From the NCBI RefSeq assembly GCF_007097385.1, contig NZ_VJZS01000004.1, forward strand, positions 229,814 through 293,813: 64,000 bases of DNA. Direction: 5' to 3'. A program made the position numbers and the translations under genes. The notes under the pieces are model-generated. The model worked only from the letters and a program-made list of their open reading frames with translations. It ran no database searches and was not told the DNA's origin. The stretch's first letter is position 1. Each line of letters opens with the position of its first letter. Source of the stretch: Flavobacterium sp. ZT3R18. GTDB lineage: Bacteria; Bacteroidota; Bacteroidia; Flavobacteriales; Flavobacteriaceae. Below, piece after piece: positions 33,256 through 42,503 of this stretch.

Positions 33256-36200
33256 AAGAAAATAGACGCTCTGTTGAAGAATTACTCCAAAAAACAAAAA
33301 AACTAGAGTTAGAACTCCTTAAATTGCAAAAGAAAGAAGATTCGATAGTTAATTTTGAATTTTTTACTCGAGAGACATCAGACTTTATTTGTGTTACGGA
33401 TTTTAATACTTATTTCAAAAAATTCAACCCCGCTTTTGTTAAAAAATTAGGATATTCTAAACGGGAATTGCTACAGCACAGTTATTTAAAATGTATTCAT
33501 CCCGAGGATATAGCCCAGACCAATGAGGTATTACAGAAGCTTTTGCAAGGAACCACTTCGGTAAATTTTGAAAACAGAATTCTAAAGAAAAATGGAGAAT
33601 ATTTTTTGGTGCAATGGACTACCATCATAAATCTTTCAAAAAAACTCATTTATGCAATTGGTAGAGATATTACCGAAATAAAAAAAATTCAGGAAAAATT
33701 AATCGCCAGTGAGAGTTTATTAAATGATGCTCAGAAAATAGCTAAAATAGGCAGTTGGGAATTTAATTTAGTATCGAATGCTTTGATTTGGTCTGACGAA
33801 TTATTTCGGATTTTTGAAATTTCAAAAGGTGCAGAGGACGATTTGTATGCCAATTATTTAAGCCGTTTTACACCAGAAGATAAAGAAGTACTAGATAATA
33901 AGATAAACGAATCTATTGCTAGTAAAAAGCCTTATGAAATTATACATAAAGTACTTTTGCCCAAAAATCGTTTTAAGTGGGTTTACGGGACAGGAGTTCC
34001 TGTAGTCAATGAGAATGGAGATGTTATAGCTTTAAGAGGAGTTGCTCAAGATATAACCGAGAAAAAACGAATTGAAGATGAAATTATAGCCAAAGAAAAA
34101 GAAGTGGCTGCCATTAAGGAAAAAAAGCGAGAACAAGAGAGTAATGCTAAATTCAGGAATTATGTAGAGAATGCTCCCGAAGGTGTTTTTGTAGCCAATG
34201 AAAAAGGTTGTTTTTTAGAAGTTAATCCAGCAGCAACAAAAATTACAGGTTTTTCTAAAAGTAGGTTGTTAAAAATGTCCCTTCAAGATTTAACACCTCC
34301 AGCGTCAATAGCTAGTGTTATTGCTAATTTAGAAACCCTCTTGCAAAAAGGAGCTTTAAATGTTATTATGCCTTTTGCTCATAAAAATGGAACTATTTGT
34401 AGCTGGTCTATTGATGCCGTTAAACTTTCGGAGACGCAAGTGCTTTTGTTTGCAAAAGATGTTACAGAACGGATTCAAATAATAGAGGCATTAAGAGAAA
34501 AAGAAGAACGTTTTAGGATTTTGGTAGAGAATGCTCCAGAAGCTCTTGTAGTAATGGATATGGAGCAACAAAAATTTGTTACTGTTAGTCAAAGTGCTTT
34601 GGTTTTATTTAAAATGACAGAAAGAGAACTATTGCAAGTAGGACCAATAGACTTAAGCCCAGAATACCAACCCAACGGTATGTTGTCAGCAGAACTAGCA
34701 GAGAAAAAAATTTCAGAAGCCATTGCAGGAGGGAAGCCAACATTTGAATGGATTCACCTAGATAGCGAAGGGAAACCTCTTTTTTGTGATGTTCGATTGG
34801 TTCGATTGCCCGACGAAAATAAAACGTTAATTCGAGCCAGTATTATTGATATTACGGAGCGAAAAAGTGCCGAAGAACGACTGAAAGAAAGTGAATTATT
34901 CTTGAAAGAAACTCAAATAATAGCAGAACTAGGGACTTATAGTATCAATATGACTACTGGAAATTGGACGCATACTGATTTAGTAAACTCTATTTTTGGG
35001 ATTGACTCCAGTTATGATTTAAACTCCAAAAAATGGCTGTCAATAGTTCATCCCGCTTGGCGTAAAATTATGATTGATTATCTATTGGATGAGGTTGTTG
35101 GAAAAAAGATGCAATTTAATAAAGAATATAAAATAATTAGAGTTAACGATAATGAGGAACGTTGGGTTCATGCATTGGGTACTTTAAAATGGGATAAAAA
35201 TAATCAACCTCAAGTTATTGTGGGAGCCATTCGAGATATTACAGAGCGTAAGTTGATGGAAATGGAATTGATTAGTGCCAAAGAAAAAGCCGAGGAAAAT
35301 GAAAAAGATTTACTTACCAAATATATAGAGTATGAGGAAATTAATGATAAACTGAAACAAACCAACAAGGAGTTAACTAAAGCCAAACAGCAAGCCGAGG
35401 AAGCCAATAAAGCAAAGTCTAATTTCTTATCGAATATGAGTCATGAGATTAGAACACCATTAAATGGAATTGTTGGCTTTACAGATTTGCTCATGAAAAC
35501 AAATCTCGAAAAAAACCAATTGGAGTATATGTCAACTATTAATGTATCTGCCAATTCATTGATGGAAATAATTAATGACATTCTCGATTTTTCTAAAATT
35601 GAATCTGGAAAGTTAGAGTTACATATCGAACAAACCGATCTGTATGATCTATTGCACCAAGTCATAGACTTATTTAAGCATCAAGCCAATTTAAAAAATA
35701 TTGATTTATCGCTAAATATTGGAGACAAAGTGCCTCAATATATCTACGCAGATTCTATCCGGTTTAAGCAAATATTAGTCAACTTAATTAGTAATGCCTT
35801 AAAGTTTACTTCGTTTGGGTACATTCGGTTAGATGTTGATTTAGTGAAAATGAGTAAAAAAGATAAATCAACCATTAGATTCTCGATAAAAGATTCAGGA
35901 ATTGGGATAAAGCAATACAACCAAAAGAAAATTTTTAACTCCTTTGTGCAAGAAGATAATGCTACGTCAAAAAAGTTTGGGGGAACAGGTTTAGGGTTGG
36001 CCATATCTAATCTTTTGTTGGAACTAATGGATAGCAGTTTACATTTAGAAAGCAAATATGGCGATGGTAGCGATTTTTTCTTTGCTATTAAATTAAAAAA
36101 TGCATCTCCAATAAAGACCGCTTTTATAGAATTGACGAATCAGATCATTCAAAGTGAAGTGAATAGGATTAAAAATTCAAATGTCCTAAAAGTTTTAATA

Positions 36201-36554
36201 GTTGAGGACAATACAATCAATTTGTTTTTGGCTAAAACGTTGGTTAAAAGAATTATTCCTAATGTTATCATTTTTGAAGCCAGAGATGGGAATGAAGGTA
36301 TTGCGCAATTTGAATTGCATCGACCAGATTTGATTTTAATGGATGTTCAAATGCCTATAAAAAATGGTTATGAAGCAACATTAGAAATTAGAAAACTAAA
36401 AAAGGCTAAAAATACACCTATAATTGCCTTAACTGCTGGAATTATGGTTGGAGAAAAAGATAAATGTTTAGAATACGGGATGAATGATTATGTATCAAAA
36501 CCCATTATTGAATCTGATTTAGAAGCGATATTACATAAATGGTTGCCACAATAA
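33252..36554 (+). CDS. Multi-PAS hybrid histidine kinase with receiver domain
   Basis: A 1100-residue soluble sensor kinase. Five sensor segments can be followed: an N-terminal PAS (about 30-140, DFICVTDFNTYFKKFNPAF), a PAS at about 160-275 (KIGSWEFNLVS), a PAS at about 295-410 (NAPEGVFVANEKGCFLEVNP), a PAS at about 420-535 (NAPEALVVMDMEQQ) and a PAS at about 545-665 (IAELGTYSINMTTG). After a coiled coil come HisKA (SHEIRTPLNG, H731), HATPase (LISNALKFT, DSGIGIK, GGTGLGLAIS) and a receiver (LIVEDNTIN, LILMDVQMP, D1031). Its ends are paralogous to the 669-residue kinase; the extra PAS domains are additions. The gene ends 7 bases from the convergent cytochrome gene. Confidence 0.93.
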   Translation: MKENRRSVEELLQKTKKLELELLKLQKKEDSIVNFEFFTRETSDFICVTDFNTYFKKFNPAFVKKLGYSKRELLQHSYLKCIHPEDIAQTNEVLQKLLQGTTSVNFENRILKKNGEYFLVQWTTIINLSKKLIYAIGRDITEIKKIQEKLIASESLLNDAQKIAKIGSWEFNLVSNALIWSDELFRIFEISKGAEDDLYANYLSRFTPEDKEVLDNKINESIASKKPYEIIHKVLLPKNRFKWVYGTGVPVVNENGDVIALRGVAQDITEKKRIEDEIIAKEKEVAAIKEKKREQESNAKFRNYVENAPEGVFVANEKGCFLEVNPAATKITGFSKSRLLKMSLQDLTPPASIASVIANLETLLQKGALNVIMPFAHKNGTICSWSIDAVKLSETQVLLFAKDVTERIQIIEALREKEERFRILVENAPEALVVMDMEQQKFVTVSQSALVLFKMTERELLQVGPIDLSPEYQPNGMLSAELAEKKISEAIAGGKPTFEWIHLDSEGKPLFCDVRLVRLPDENKTLIRASIIDITERKSAEERLKESELFLKETQIIAELGTYSINMTTGNWTHTDLVNSIFGIDSSYDLNSKKWLSIVHPAWRKIMIDYLLDEVVGKKMQFNKEYKIIRVNDNEERWVHALGTLKWDKNNQPQVIVGAIRDITERKLMEMELISAKEKAEENEKDLLTKYIEYEEINDKLKQTNKELTKAKQQAEEANKAKSNFLSNMSHEIRTPLNGIVGFTDLLMKTNLEKNQLEYMSTINVSANSLMEIINDILDFSKIESGKLELHIEQTDLYDLLHQVIDLFKHQANLKNIDLSLNIGDKVPQYIYADSIRFKQILVNLISNALKFTSFGYIRLDVDLVKMSKKDKSTIRFSIKDSGIGIKQYNQKKIFNSFVQEDNATSKKFGGTGLGLAISNLLLELMDSSLHLESKYGDGSDFFFAIKLKNASPIKTAFIELTNQIIQSEVNRIKNSNVLKVLIVEDNTINLFLAKTLVKRIIPNVIIFEARDGNEGIAQFELHRPDLILMDVQMPIKNGYEATLEIRKLKKAKNTPIIALTAGIMVGEKDKCLEYGMNDYVSKPIIESDLEAILHKWLPQ

Positions 36555-36561
36555 CTTACTG

Positions 36562-38802
36562 CTACACACCCAAATTTTTAAATAACTCCTGATAATTAGG
36601 GTTGTTTGGATCCAATTGTTTCAATTGAAAAGCAGTTTGTTGTGCTTTTATCTTGTTCTCAGTCTGAATATAAACAAAAGTAAGGGCATAATAAAGATCG
36701 GGAGCAGTAGGGTTTATGGCGATTCCTTTTTGCAAAATAGCTTCAGCCTCTTTGAATTTTTTATTGGCATTCAACATCAAACCATAATTATAATACACTC
36801 TTGGATTTTGAGATTTTAAGAAAACTGCTTTGGCAAATGATTTTTCGGCCGCAGGTTTGTCATTCATTTCATTATAAAGCAAAGCCATATTGTAATAAAT
36901 GCGTTCATTGGCTACATCGTTTTTTAACGCACGTTGCAGTATTTTTAAAGCAGCATCATTCTTTCCAACGGTATTATACAGTGTGGATAAATTGAGCAGG
37001 GCATAGTTCATCTGACTGTCTTTTCTAAGTCCTTTTAGGTAAAAAAGTTCGGCATTTGTGTAATCCTGCATTTTAAGATAATAATCGGCAAGCATTATAT
37101 TCCCTGTCGAAAAATCAGTTTGATAGCGAAGGTATTTTTGTAATTCTATATGTGCAGCATCAAAAGCACTTGCGTATTGACTTGGTATTTGATCTTTGGG
37201 CAGGGTTATAAATAAATCGGCGGCAGCGATACGAACGGCTCTTACTTTGTCTGATACTAATGGAGCTACATTGTCTATCCAACCATTTGGAGGGAAATTC
37301 GACAAACTGCGTAATGCCCTATATCTCACTTGTGCATCTTTATCATTTAAGCAAGATAATAAAGTAGCTAGACTCGTTGAGGTTGTAATGCTACCCAAGT
37401 AAAAAGCAGCAGTAGCTTTTATAATCTCTGGAGTGGTTTTAGTATTGATTAATCGGGCTAAATGGGCTTCACTTTTGGCATCCAATTGGCTTCCCGGAAT
37501 CAAATCATCGGCAAAATGGTGTTTTCTATTAGGACCATACCATTTGATTACTGCATCGGCCAAGGCTTTTTCGGATTGGTCTTTATGGCAGTTGCTACAA
37601 GCATTTGGTGTGCCGTATTTTACAGAAAGATCAGGACGGGGAACTCGAAAACTATGATCGTGACGCAAATCATTTCCCATATACAATTTTCCGGGCATGT
37701 GACAGTTTATGCAAGATGCTCCCTTGGATCCCAATGGGTGAAAAGTATGCTTTGGGGTATCATATTTGTTCGCTACATGGCATTGCACACACGTTTGATT
37801 GCCTGTGTGTTTCAATTTGGTGCTATGCGGATTATGGCAATTGCTGCATTTTACTCCTTTGCTAAACATTTTACTTTGTAAAAAAGAAGTATAAATATAA
37901 TCTTCGTCATCTACTTGCCCGTCGGGATGGAAATTCTCGGTATCTGGAATTTGCGGAATGTAATTGTCCATGATTTCCCCACTCTCAATGTGTTTAGCAC
38001 TAATTTCGGAGACACGGGCATGACAAGGCGCACAGGTATTGATTTGTTCCAATTGACCGGATTTTTTGCCTAATTTCATAAAACTGCCCATCACTTTATC
38101 CCCTGATTTATAATCGGCACTGTTTACATACCCAAGGTGTTTTTGGCCTGCGCCATGGCAACTCTCACAACTTACGTTGATGATACTATAACTGGTTTTA
38201 TAAGAATCAGTTTTGGTGTCGTAATTTTTATGCAAGTTGGTCGAATGGCAGGAGGCGCACATGGTATTCCAATTTTGGGAATTACCGGTCCAATGAAACC
38301 AATCGTGAGAAGGTATTTTTTGACCTGCATATTGATTGAACCATTTTTTTTGATTGACATCCCAACTTAAGCGAGGTACTTGCATGCGACCTCCCGGAAA
38401 ATGAACTAAATATTGTTGTAAGGGTTGGTATCCAAAGATATATTTTACCTCAAAATCGTGGTTTTTTCCATCGTCTCCTTCGGTATTAATGAAAAATTTA
38501 GAGCCTTTTTTATAGAATTTACTGGTAATGCCATCGGCAGTGAAAGTCACATTGTTAAAATCTCCTTTTACTGTCGAATCATTCGCAGGAAGCATAGACA
38601 TATAATGATCGGATTGTTTCCATTGGTGATGCTCGGCAGTATGGCAATTTTTGCAGGATTGATCGCCTACGTAAGCGTTGTTGGAAGAGAGAACCTCGGT
38701 ATATTCGGCATCTTTTGAACTGCAGCGGTCTACAATAAAAACTCTGAAAACAACAAAAAACAGTATAAGTATTGCAACAGTAATCGATGATTTTTTGATC
38801 AT
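36562..38802 (-). CDS. Octaheme c-type cytochrome with HEAT and TPR repeats
   Basis: A 746-residue envelope protein. An N-terminal membrane helix (about 8-24) is followed by eight CxxCH heme sites in residues about 50-405: CKNCH, CASCH, CESCH, CAPCH, CSNCH, CVQCH, CINCH and CSNCH. The family resembles cytochrome c554/hydroxylamine-oxidoreductase-type multiheme proteins. Then come HEAT-like repeats (about 440-540, DKDAQVRYRALRSLSNFPPN) and several TPR units (about 570-740, LNLSTLYNTVGKNDAALKIL). Such fusions are frequent in Bacteroidota but their electron donor and acceptor are unknown. It is not in an operon with respiratory genes here. Confidence 0.9.
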   Translation of the reverse strand: MIKKSSITVAILILFFVVFRVFIVDRCSSKDAEYTEVLSSNNAYVGDQSCKNCHTAEHHQWKQSDHYMSMLPANDSTVKGDFNNVTFTADGITSKFYKKGSKFFINTEGDDGKNHDFEVKYIFGYQPLQQYLVHFPGGRMQVPRLSWDVNQKKWFNQYAGQKIPSHDWFHWTGNSQNWNTMCASCHSTNLHKNYDTKTDSYKTSYSIINVSCESCHGAGQKHLGYVNSADYKSGDKVMGSFMKLGKKSGQLEQINTCAPCHARVSEISAKHIESGEIMDNYIPQIPDTENFHPDGQVDDEDYIYTSFLQSKMFSKGVKCSNCHNPHSTKLKHTGNQTCVQCHVANKYDTPKHTFHPLGSKGASCINCHMPGKLYMGNDLRHDHSFRVPRPDLSVKYGTPNACSNCHKDQSEKALADAVIKWYGPNRKHHFADDLIPGSQLDAKSEAHLARLINTKTTPEIIKATAAFYLGSITTSTSLATLLSCLNDKDAQVRYRALRSLSNFPPNGWIDNVAPLVSDKVRAVRIAAADLFITLPKDQIPSQYASAFDAAHIELQKYLRYQTDFSTGNIMLADYYLKMQDYTNAELFYLKGLRKDSQMNYALLNLSTLYNTVGKNDAALKILQRALKNDVANERIYYNMALLYNEMNDKPAAEKSFAKAVFLKSQNPRVYYNYGLMLNANKKFKEAEAILQKGIAINPTAPDLYYALTFVYIQTENKIKAQQTAFQLKQLDPNNPNYQELFKNLGV

Positions 38803-38890
38803 GAAAAATAAGTTTTCTCAAAAATATAGAATTATAAAATAGCAGCAAAGGTGTTTTTAGTAATAAATTGTCTGTAAATGAGTTTTTTGC

Positions 38891-38926
38891 AAAAAAAAAG
38901 AGTGTTTGAAGGTTCAAACACTCTTT
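38891..38926 (-). terminator. Terminator of the Cys/Lys-rich protein gene
   Basis: A 14-bp stem AAAGAGTGTTTGAA/TTCAAACACTCTTT with a two-base loop, followed on the minus strand by nine U. It lies 21 bases after the stop. Confidence 0.9.
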
Positions 38927-38946
38927 TAGGGTCATTATAAATTAAA

Positions 38947-39168
38947 TTACGCTTTCTTTTCAGTTTTAGCAGCACAACAAGCTTTTTTTGTTTTATCACA
39001 AGCTTTTTTCTCTTCCGCAGAACAGGTTTTGTGATCTTTTGCGCAAGCTTTTTTATCTTTTGCGCTGCATTCTTTTTTCGGAGTTTCTTTTGGTTTTGTC
39101 TCTTGAGCATTCACATTCATGCCTGCTGAAAATAGGGCTACAACTAAAACTGCAATTAAATTTTTCAT
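38947..39168 (-). CDS. Small exported Cys/Lys-rich protein
   Basis: A 73-residue protein with a signal peptide ending near NVNAQE. The mature part is almost entirely charged, with a repeated pattern of Cys spaced by Lys-rich stretches: KECSAKDKKACAKDHKTC, then SAEEKKACDKTKKACCAAK. Seven cysteines in about 40 residues suggest metal binding or disulfide-linked periplasmic protection. No family is recognised. It has its own terminator. A plausible role in metal or redox stress is inference. Confidence 0.7.
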   Translation of the reverse strand: MKNLIAVLVVALFSAGMNVNAQETKPKETPKKECSAKDKKACAKDHKTCSAEEKKACDKTKKACCAAKTEKKA

Positions 39169-39229
39169 ATTTTAAGGTTTTTGATTTTAATGATGATTCA
39201 AATTTATTGTTTTTTTTGAAAGGCTGTAA

Positions 39230-39383
39230 TTAATTAACTTTTTTATAACTCAATACCGCCAAAGCGTTTAAAGCGATAGCATAGGCAGTTATAACGGAAA
39301 ACTGCATTGTGATATCCGAGAAGCTGGCGCCTTTGAGCATGACCATCCTTATGATTTCAACAAAATACGGATTGGATTTAACA
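39230..39383 (-). pseudogene. Decayed copy of the ABC permease 3' end
   Basis: Translates on the minus strand as YFVEIIRMVMLKGASFSDIT, then MQFSVITAYAIALNALAVLS and YKKVN with a stop. It matches the C-terminus of the permease at 39953-41077 with about three quarters identity. A one-base loss near 39377 puts the preceding NPI residues out of frame, and homology ends there. The fragment and the real 3' end flank the DUF2147 gene, repeating the arrangement seen at trpB. Confidence 0.85.
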
Positions 39384-39447
39384 AGGTGTTTTTTTTGCAT
39401 CCGAAAATCAATGAATCAAAAAAAAACACGCAGCACTAAAGGTTGTT

Positions 39448-39834
39448 TCATTTTATCCTTTTTAATGTTAATGATTTACTGAAAAATAGTTTTTTTACGC
39501 TAATTTTAAGTTTGTTTCTATCGGCTAAGACTAATTCGCCGGATGCAGTCATACCACTGGGAGCATTCATTTTGCCTGTATATTTATTTTCGGATGGGTC
39601 ATATATCAAGTCTTTGAACATAATATGCCCTGCTTTTTCTTTACTGTCTTCACCAGATATTTTGGTGATTTTACCATAGTATTTGCTGTTTTCAAAATAA
39701 ATCTCAATTTCACGGGGAGAGTCGCTGAATCCCCATTTGCCAATTAAATCATTCGCTTTTTGAGCTTGTGCAGCTGAAAAAACAAGTAACATCGTGGAGA
39801 GTACAAAGGATTTTAATTTGGTGTTAAATTTCAT
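39448..39834 (-). CDS. DUF2147-like exported protein
   Basis: The start chosen is Met at 39834 (MKFNTKLKSFVLSTMLLVFS), which gives a normal signal peptide ending AAQAQK; an upstream in-frame Met adds 13 non-hydrophobic residues. The mature protein of about 105 residues has the DUF2147 layout: LIGKWGFSDSPREIEIYFEN, YYGKITKISG and a YTGKMNAPSGMTASGELVLA core. Function is unknown; relatives are periplasmic. It lies between the real and duplicated permease 3' ends, so it was probably acquired. Confidence 0.75.
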   Translation of the reverse strand: MKFNTKLKSFVLSTMLLVFSAAQAQKANDLIGKWGFSDSPREIEIYFENSKYYGKITKISGEDSKEKAGHIMFKDLIYDPSENKYTGKMNAPSGMTASGELVLADRNKLKISVKKLFFSKSLTLKRIK

Positions 39835-39952
39835 GTTTTTTTTAAGTAATTGGTGTGATGTTCGTTTTCTCAATGGCTATACACTGATTTTTGCTATAGC
39901 ACTACCAAAGTAAAGAGTGCTTTTATTTGTTGACTTTTAAAATTTGAGTTTG

Positions 39953-41077
39953 CTAATTAACCTTTTTATAACTCCAAACTGCCAGAGCATTCAGTACAAA
40001 AGCATAAAAGCAGATAATGATAAATGGCGTTGTTATGTCCGAAAATGAAGCCCCTTTAAGCATGACCATCCTTATGATTTCCACAAAATAACGGATAGGG
40101 TTTAATAGGGAAACATTTTGTGCCCATTGAGGCATACTTTCGATGGGGGTAAACAGACCGCTCATCAAAATGAAAATCACCACAAAAAACCAGGCGATAA
40201 ACATGGCTTGTTGTTGGGTATCGGTGTAATTGGAAATTAACAACCCCATTCCGAGGATTACCAACAAGTAAACCGAAGTAAACAAATAAATCAAACCAAT
40301 ATTACCTAACATGGGGACATTGAAAACCAGTTTGGCAATGATCAACCCGACAGTTAATATGACCAATCCTAACACCCAAAACGGAAATAATTTCCCAATA
40401 ATAAATTGATGTTTTCTAATAGGTGTCACATTTATTTGTTCCAACGTTCCTATTTCTTTTTCGCGAACAATATTCATGGAAGACAAAAAAAGCGTAAGCA
40501 TCGTAACCAGCAGCACCAAAATCCCCGGAACCATAAGCGTTTTATAGTTCAGCGTATTGTTGTACCAAAAGGACGGGATAATACTTATGCTTTGTGGTTG
40601 TATAAATGTACCATCGTTGTACTGTAACAATTTGGATTTAATATTTTGATTAAAGTTGGCTATAATTTGCAAAATATAAACGTTTTCAATTCCTGCGGCG
40701 GCACCATCGATTGCGTTGATGCTTATCGAAAGCGTTGCTTTTTTTTCTTTCATGAGATCCCTTTCAAAATGATTGGGAATTTCGAGAATTACATCCACTT
40801 TTCCTTTTTGCATTTGTAGGTCCGCTTCTTTTTTTGAAGGAAAACTTTCAATAACATTGAAGTAATTGGATGCCTGAAATTTATGAATCAGTTCCCTTGA
40901 AGCAGCGGAATGGTCGTTGTCTACATAAGAGAATTTGATGTTTTTAACCTCAAAACTGGCGGCATTTGATAGTATCAATAGTTGAACGAGCGGTAAAACA
41001 AATATAATCGGAAGCATGGCCTTATTCCTAAAGATTTGCTTGAACTCTTTTTGTATGATGAATAGTATTGTTCTCAT
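39953..41077 (-). CDS. ABC-2 type permease (second of pair)
   Basis: A 374-residue membrane subunit of the exporter. One N-terminal helix (about 20-40, MLPIIFVLPLVQLLILSNA), a large extracytoplasmic domain (about 45-170), then five helices with the ABC-2 motif NIVREKEIGTLEQINVTPIR and FFVVIFILMSGLFTPIESMP. It is related to YhhJ/YbhR-type permeases. It is the last gene of the TetR-TolC-HlyD-ATPase-ATPase-permease-permease operon. Its 3' end has a diverged partial copy at 39230-39383. Confidence 0.92.
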   Translation of the reverse strand: MRTILFIIQKEFKQIFRNKAMLPIIFVLPLVQLLILSNAASFEVKNIKFSYVDNDHSAASRELIHKFQASNYFNVIESFPSKKEADLQMQKGKVDVILEIPNHFERDLMKEKKATLSISINAIDGAAAGIENVYILQIIANFNQNIKSKLLQYNDGTFIQPQSISIIPSFWYNNTLNYKTLMVPGILVLLVTMLTLFLSSMNIVREKEIGTLEQINVTPIRKHQFIIGKLFPFWVLGLVILTVGLIIAKLVFNVPMLGNIGLIYLFTSVYLLVILGMGLLISNYTDTQQQAMFIAWFFVVIFILMSGLFTPIESMPQWAQNVSLLNPIRYFVEIIRMVMLKGASFSDITTPFIIICFYAFVLNALAVWSYKKVN

Positions 41078-41082
41078 TTTTA

Positions 41083-41150
41083 CTTATTGCTATTTTTTAT
41101 TGCCATTGAAATTGATATTGCCATTAATATTGCTATTGAAATTGATTATT
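41083..41150. repeat. Low-complexity ATTGCCATTGAAATTG repeats
   Basis: Several imperfect copies of TTGCTATTGAAATTGA in the gap between the two permease genes. Similar text occurs at 44160-44195 and 50640-50690. It is a simple dispersed repeat. Confidence 0.7.
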
Positions 41151-42252
41151 CCAGCCTGATCTTATACTTTTTAATGCTCAATGCTATAAAAAACACCGTC
41201 ATTCCGATCAAAATCAAGGTTTCTTTCCAAATTATATCGATTGATGCCCCTTTTAGCAATATGGCTTTGATGATGATGATAAACCATTTGGCTGGTATGA
41301 TGTTACTGATGACTTGCAACGGGTACGGCATGCTGGAAATAGGAAAAATGAATCCCGAAAGAAGGATTACCGGTAGCATCAGTCCCATTAAGGAAATCAT
41401 CATTGCTGTTTGTTGCGAGTCCGTAATGGTCGAAATTAAGATGCCTAATGACAGCGCTGAAATGATGAACAAAATGCTTTCCAAGGCCAGTAAAATCAAA
41501 CTTCCTTCAATAGGCATTTTGAACACAAAAAAACCTAAAACAAGGATTACAGTAGCATTAATAACCGACAGAAATATATAGGGAAATACTTTTCCCAGAA
41601 TGACTTGAAAGGGTTTTATGGGTGAAACCAAAAGGATTTCCATGGTTCCGAGTTCTTTTTCCCGGGTGATGGAAATGGAGGTCATCATGGCCGAAACGAG
41701 CATCAGGATAATGGTCATTACCCCAGGAACGAAGGTAAAGACACTTTTCAATTCGGGATTGTAATAGAGTTGTGTTTGGGTTTGTATTTGATACGTCGCC
41801 TTGTTCGCCTTATTGATTTCCTGAGTGTGATTTTGCAAAATTGCATTCACATAATTGGTAATCGTGTTGGCTATATTCGGGTCGGTTGCATCTGTAATTA
41901 CTTGGACTTTTGCTTGTTTTTGGGTTTGCAGATTTTTGATGAATCCCTTTTCAAAAACCAAAACCGCTTTTACTTTTCCTTTTTTGAAAACACTTTCAAT
42001 TTGGGCCTCATTGGTGATTTCCTGTTCGATGTGAAAATAAGCCGAAGCGCTAATTTTGTTGATTATTTTATGCGTCTCGCTGTCTTTTGATTGGTCTAAA
42101 ATGGCAATGTTTACATTGTTAATTTCGTTGGTGATGGCAAAACCAAACAATAAAATTTGTGCAATAGGCATTCCGAAAAGGATAAACATGGAGCGTTTGT
42201 CACGAAAAATGTGATAAAATTCTTTTTTTACAAATCCGATAAATCTTTTCAT
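41146..42252 (-). CDS. ABC-2 type permease (first of pair)
   Basis: The start chosen is Met at 42252 (MKRFIGFVKKEFYHIFRDKR), as the upstream in-frame Met adds a stretch unlike the family. 368 residues. Architecture as for its partner: helix, extracytoplasmic domain, then five helices with SITREKELGTMEILLVSPIK and MLPVILLSGFIFPISSMPYP. Together the two permeases form the membrane channel of a YbhFSR-like exporter. The gap to the next gene is filled with simple ATTGCC-type repeats. Confidence 0.92.
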   Translation of the reverse strand: MKRFIGFVKKEFYHIFRDKRSMFILFGMPIAQILLFGFAITNEINNVNIAILDQSKDSETHKIINKISASAYFHIEQEITNEAQIESVFKKGKVKAVLVFEKGFIKNLQTQKQAKVQVITDATDPNIANTITNYVNAILQNHTQEINKANKATYQIQTQTQLYYNPELKSVFTFVPGVMTIILMLVSAMMTSISITREKELGTMEILLVSPIKPFQVILGKVFPYIFLSVINATVILVLGFFVFKMPIEGSLILLALESILFIISALSLGILISTITDSQQTAMMISLMGLMLPVILLSGFIFPISSMPYPLQVISNIIPAKWFIIIIKAILLKGASIDIIWKETLILIGMTVFFIALSIKKYKIRLE

Positions 42253-42326
42253 TTTGGTGGTTGTTATTATTAGTTCCCATTCGTGCAATCTATAGTGTTA
42301 CCGCAAATATCAAATTAAAAAAAGTT

Positions 42327-42480
42327 AACACGAATTTCACGAATTTACACGAATTCGGGATGGTTCATTTTTAAATTTCACGAATTCGTTGTGCGTTGAC
42401 ATTGTTTAAATTTGACAAATAAACTTTAAATCTGTGTAAATTTGTTCAATCTGTGTCATCTGTGTTCTGTTTTAAACCTG
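42327..42480. repeat. ACGAATT-type repeat cluster
   Basis: Contains repeated CACGAATTTCACGAATT text with AATTCG inverted copies, and CTGTGTAAATTTGTTCAATC further on. Related text lies within the MITE at 48098-48279. It occupies the gap between the ATPase and permease genes. Confidence 0.6.
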
Positions 42481-42503
42481 CGAATATGAGGTAACTTGGG
42501 TTT

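Noticed and set aside
32995..33297. 100-residue minus-strand ORF across the start of the second histidine kinase
   Set aside because: Very rich in Phe, Ile and Tyr as expected from reading AT-rich coding DNA backwards; it overlaps the kinase start and has no sensible start context.
36555..36561. Shared terminator between the convergent kinase and cytochrome genes
   Set aside because: Only seven bases separate the stops and no hairpin with a U-run is visible at the junction.
37433..37881. ORFs opposite the cytochrome gene
   Set aside because: They lie against conserved CxxCH motifs on the true strand.
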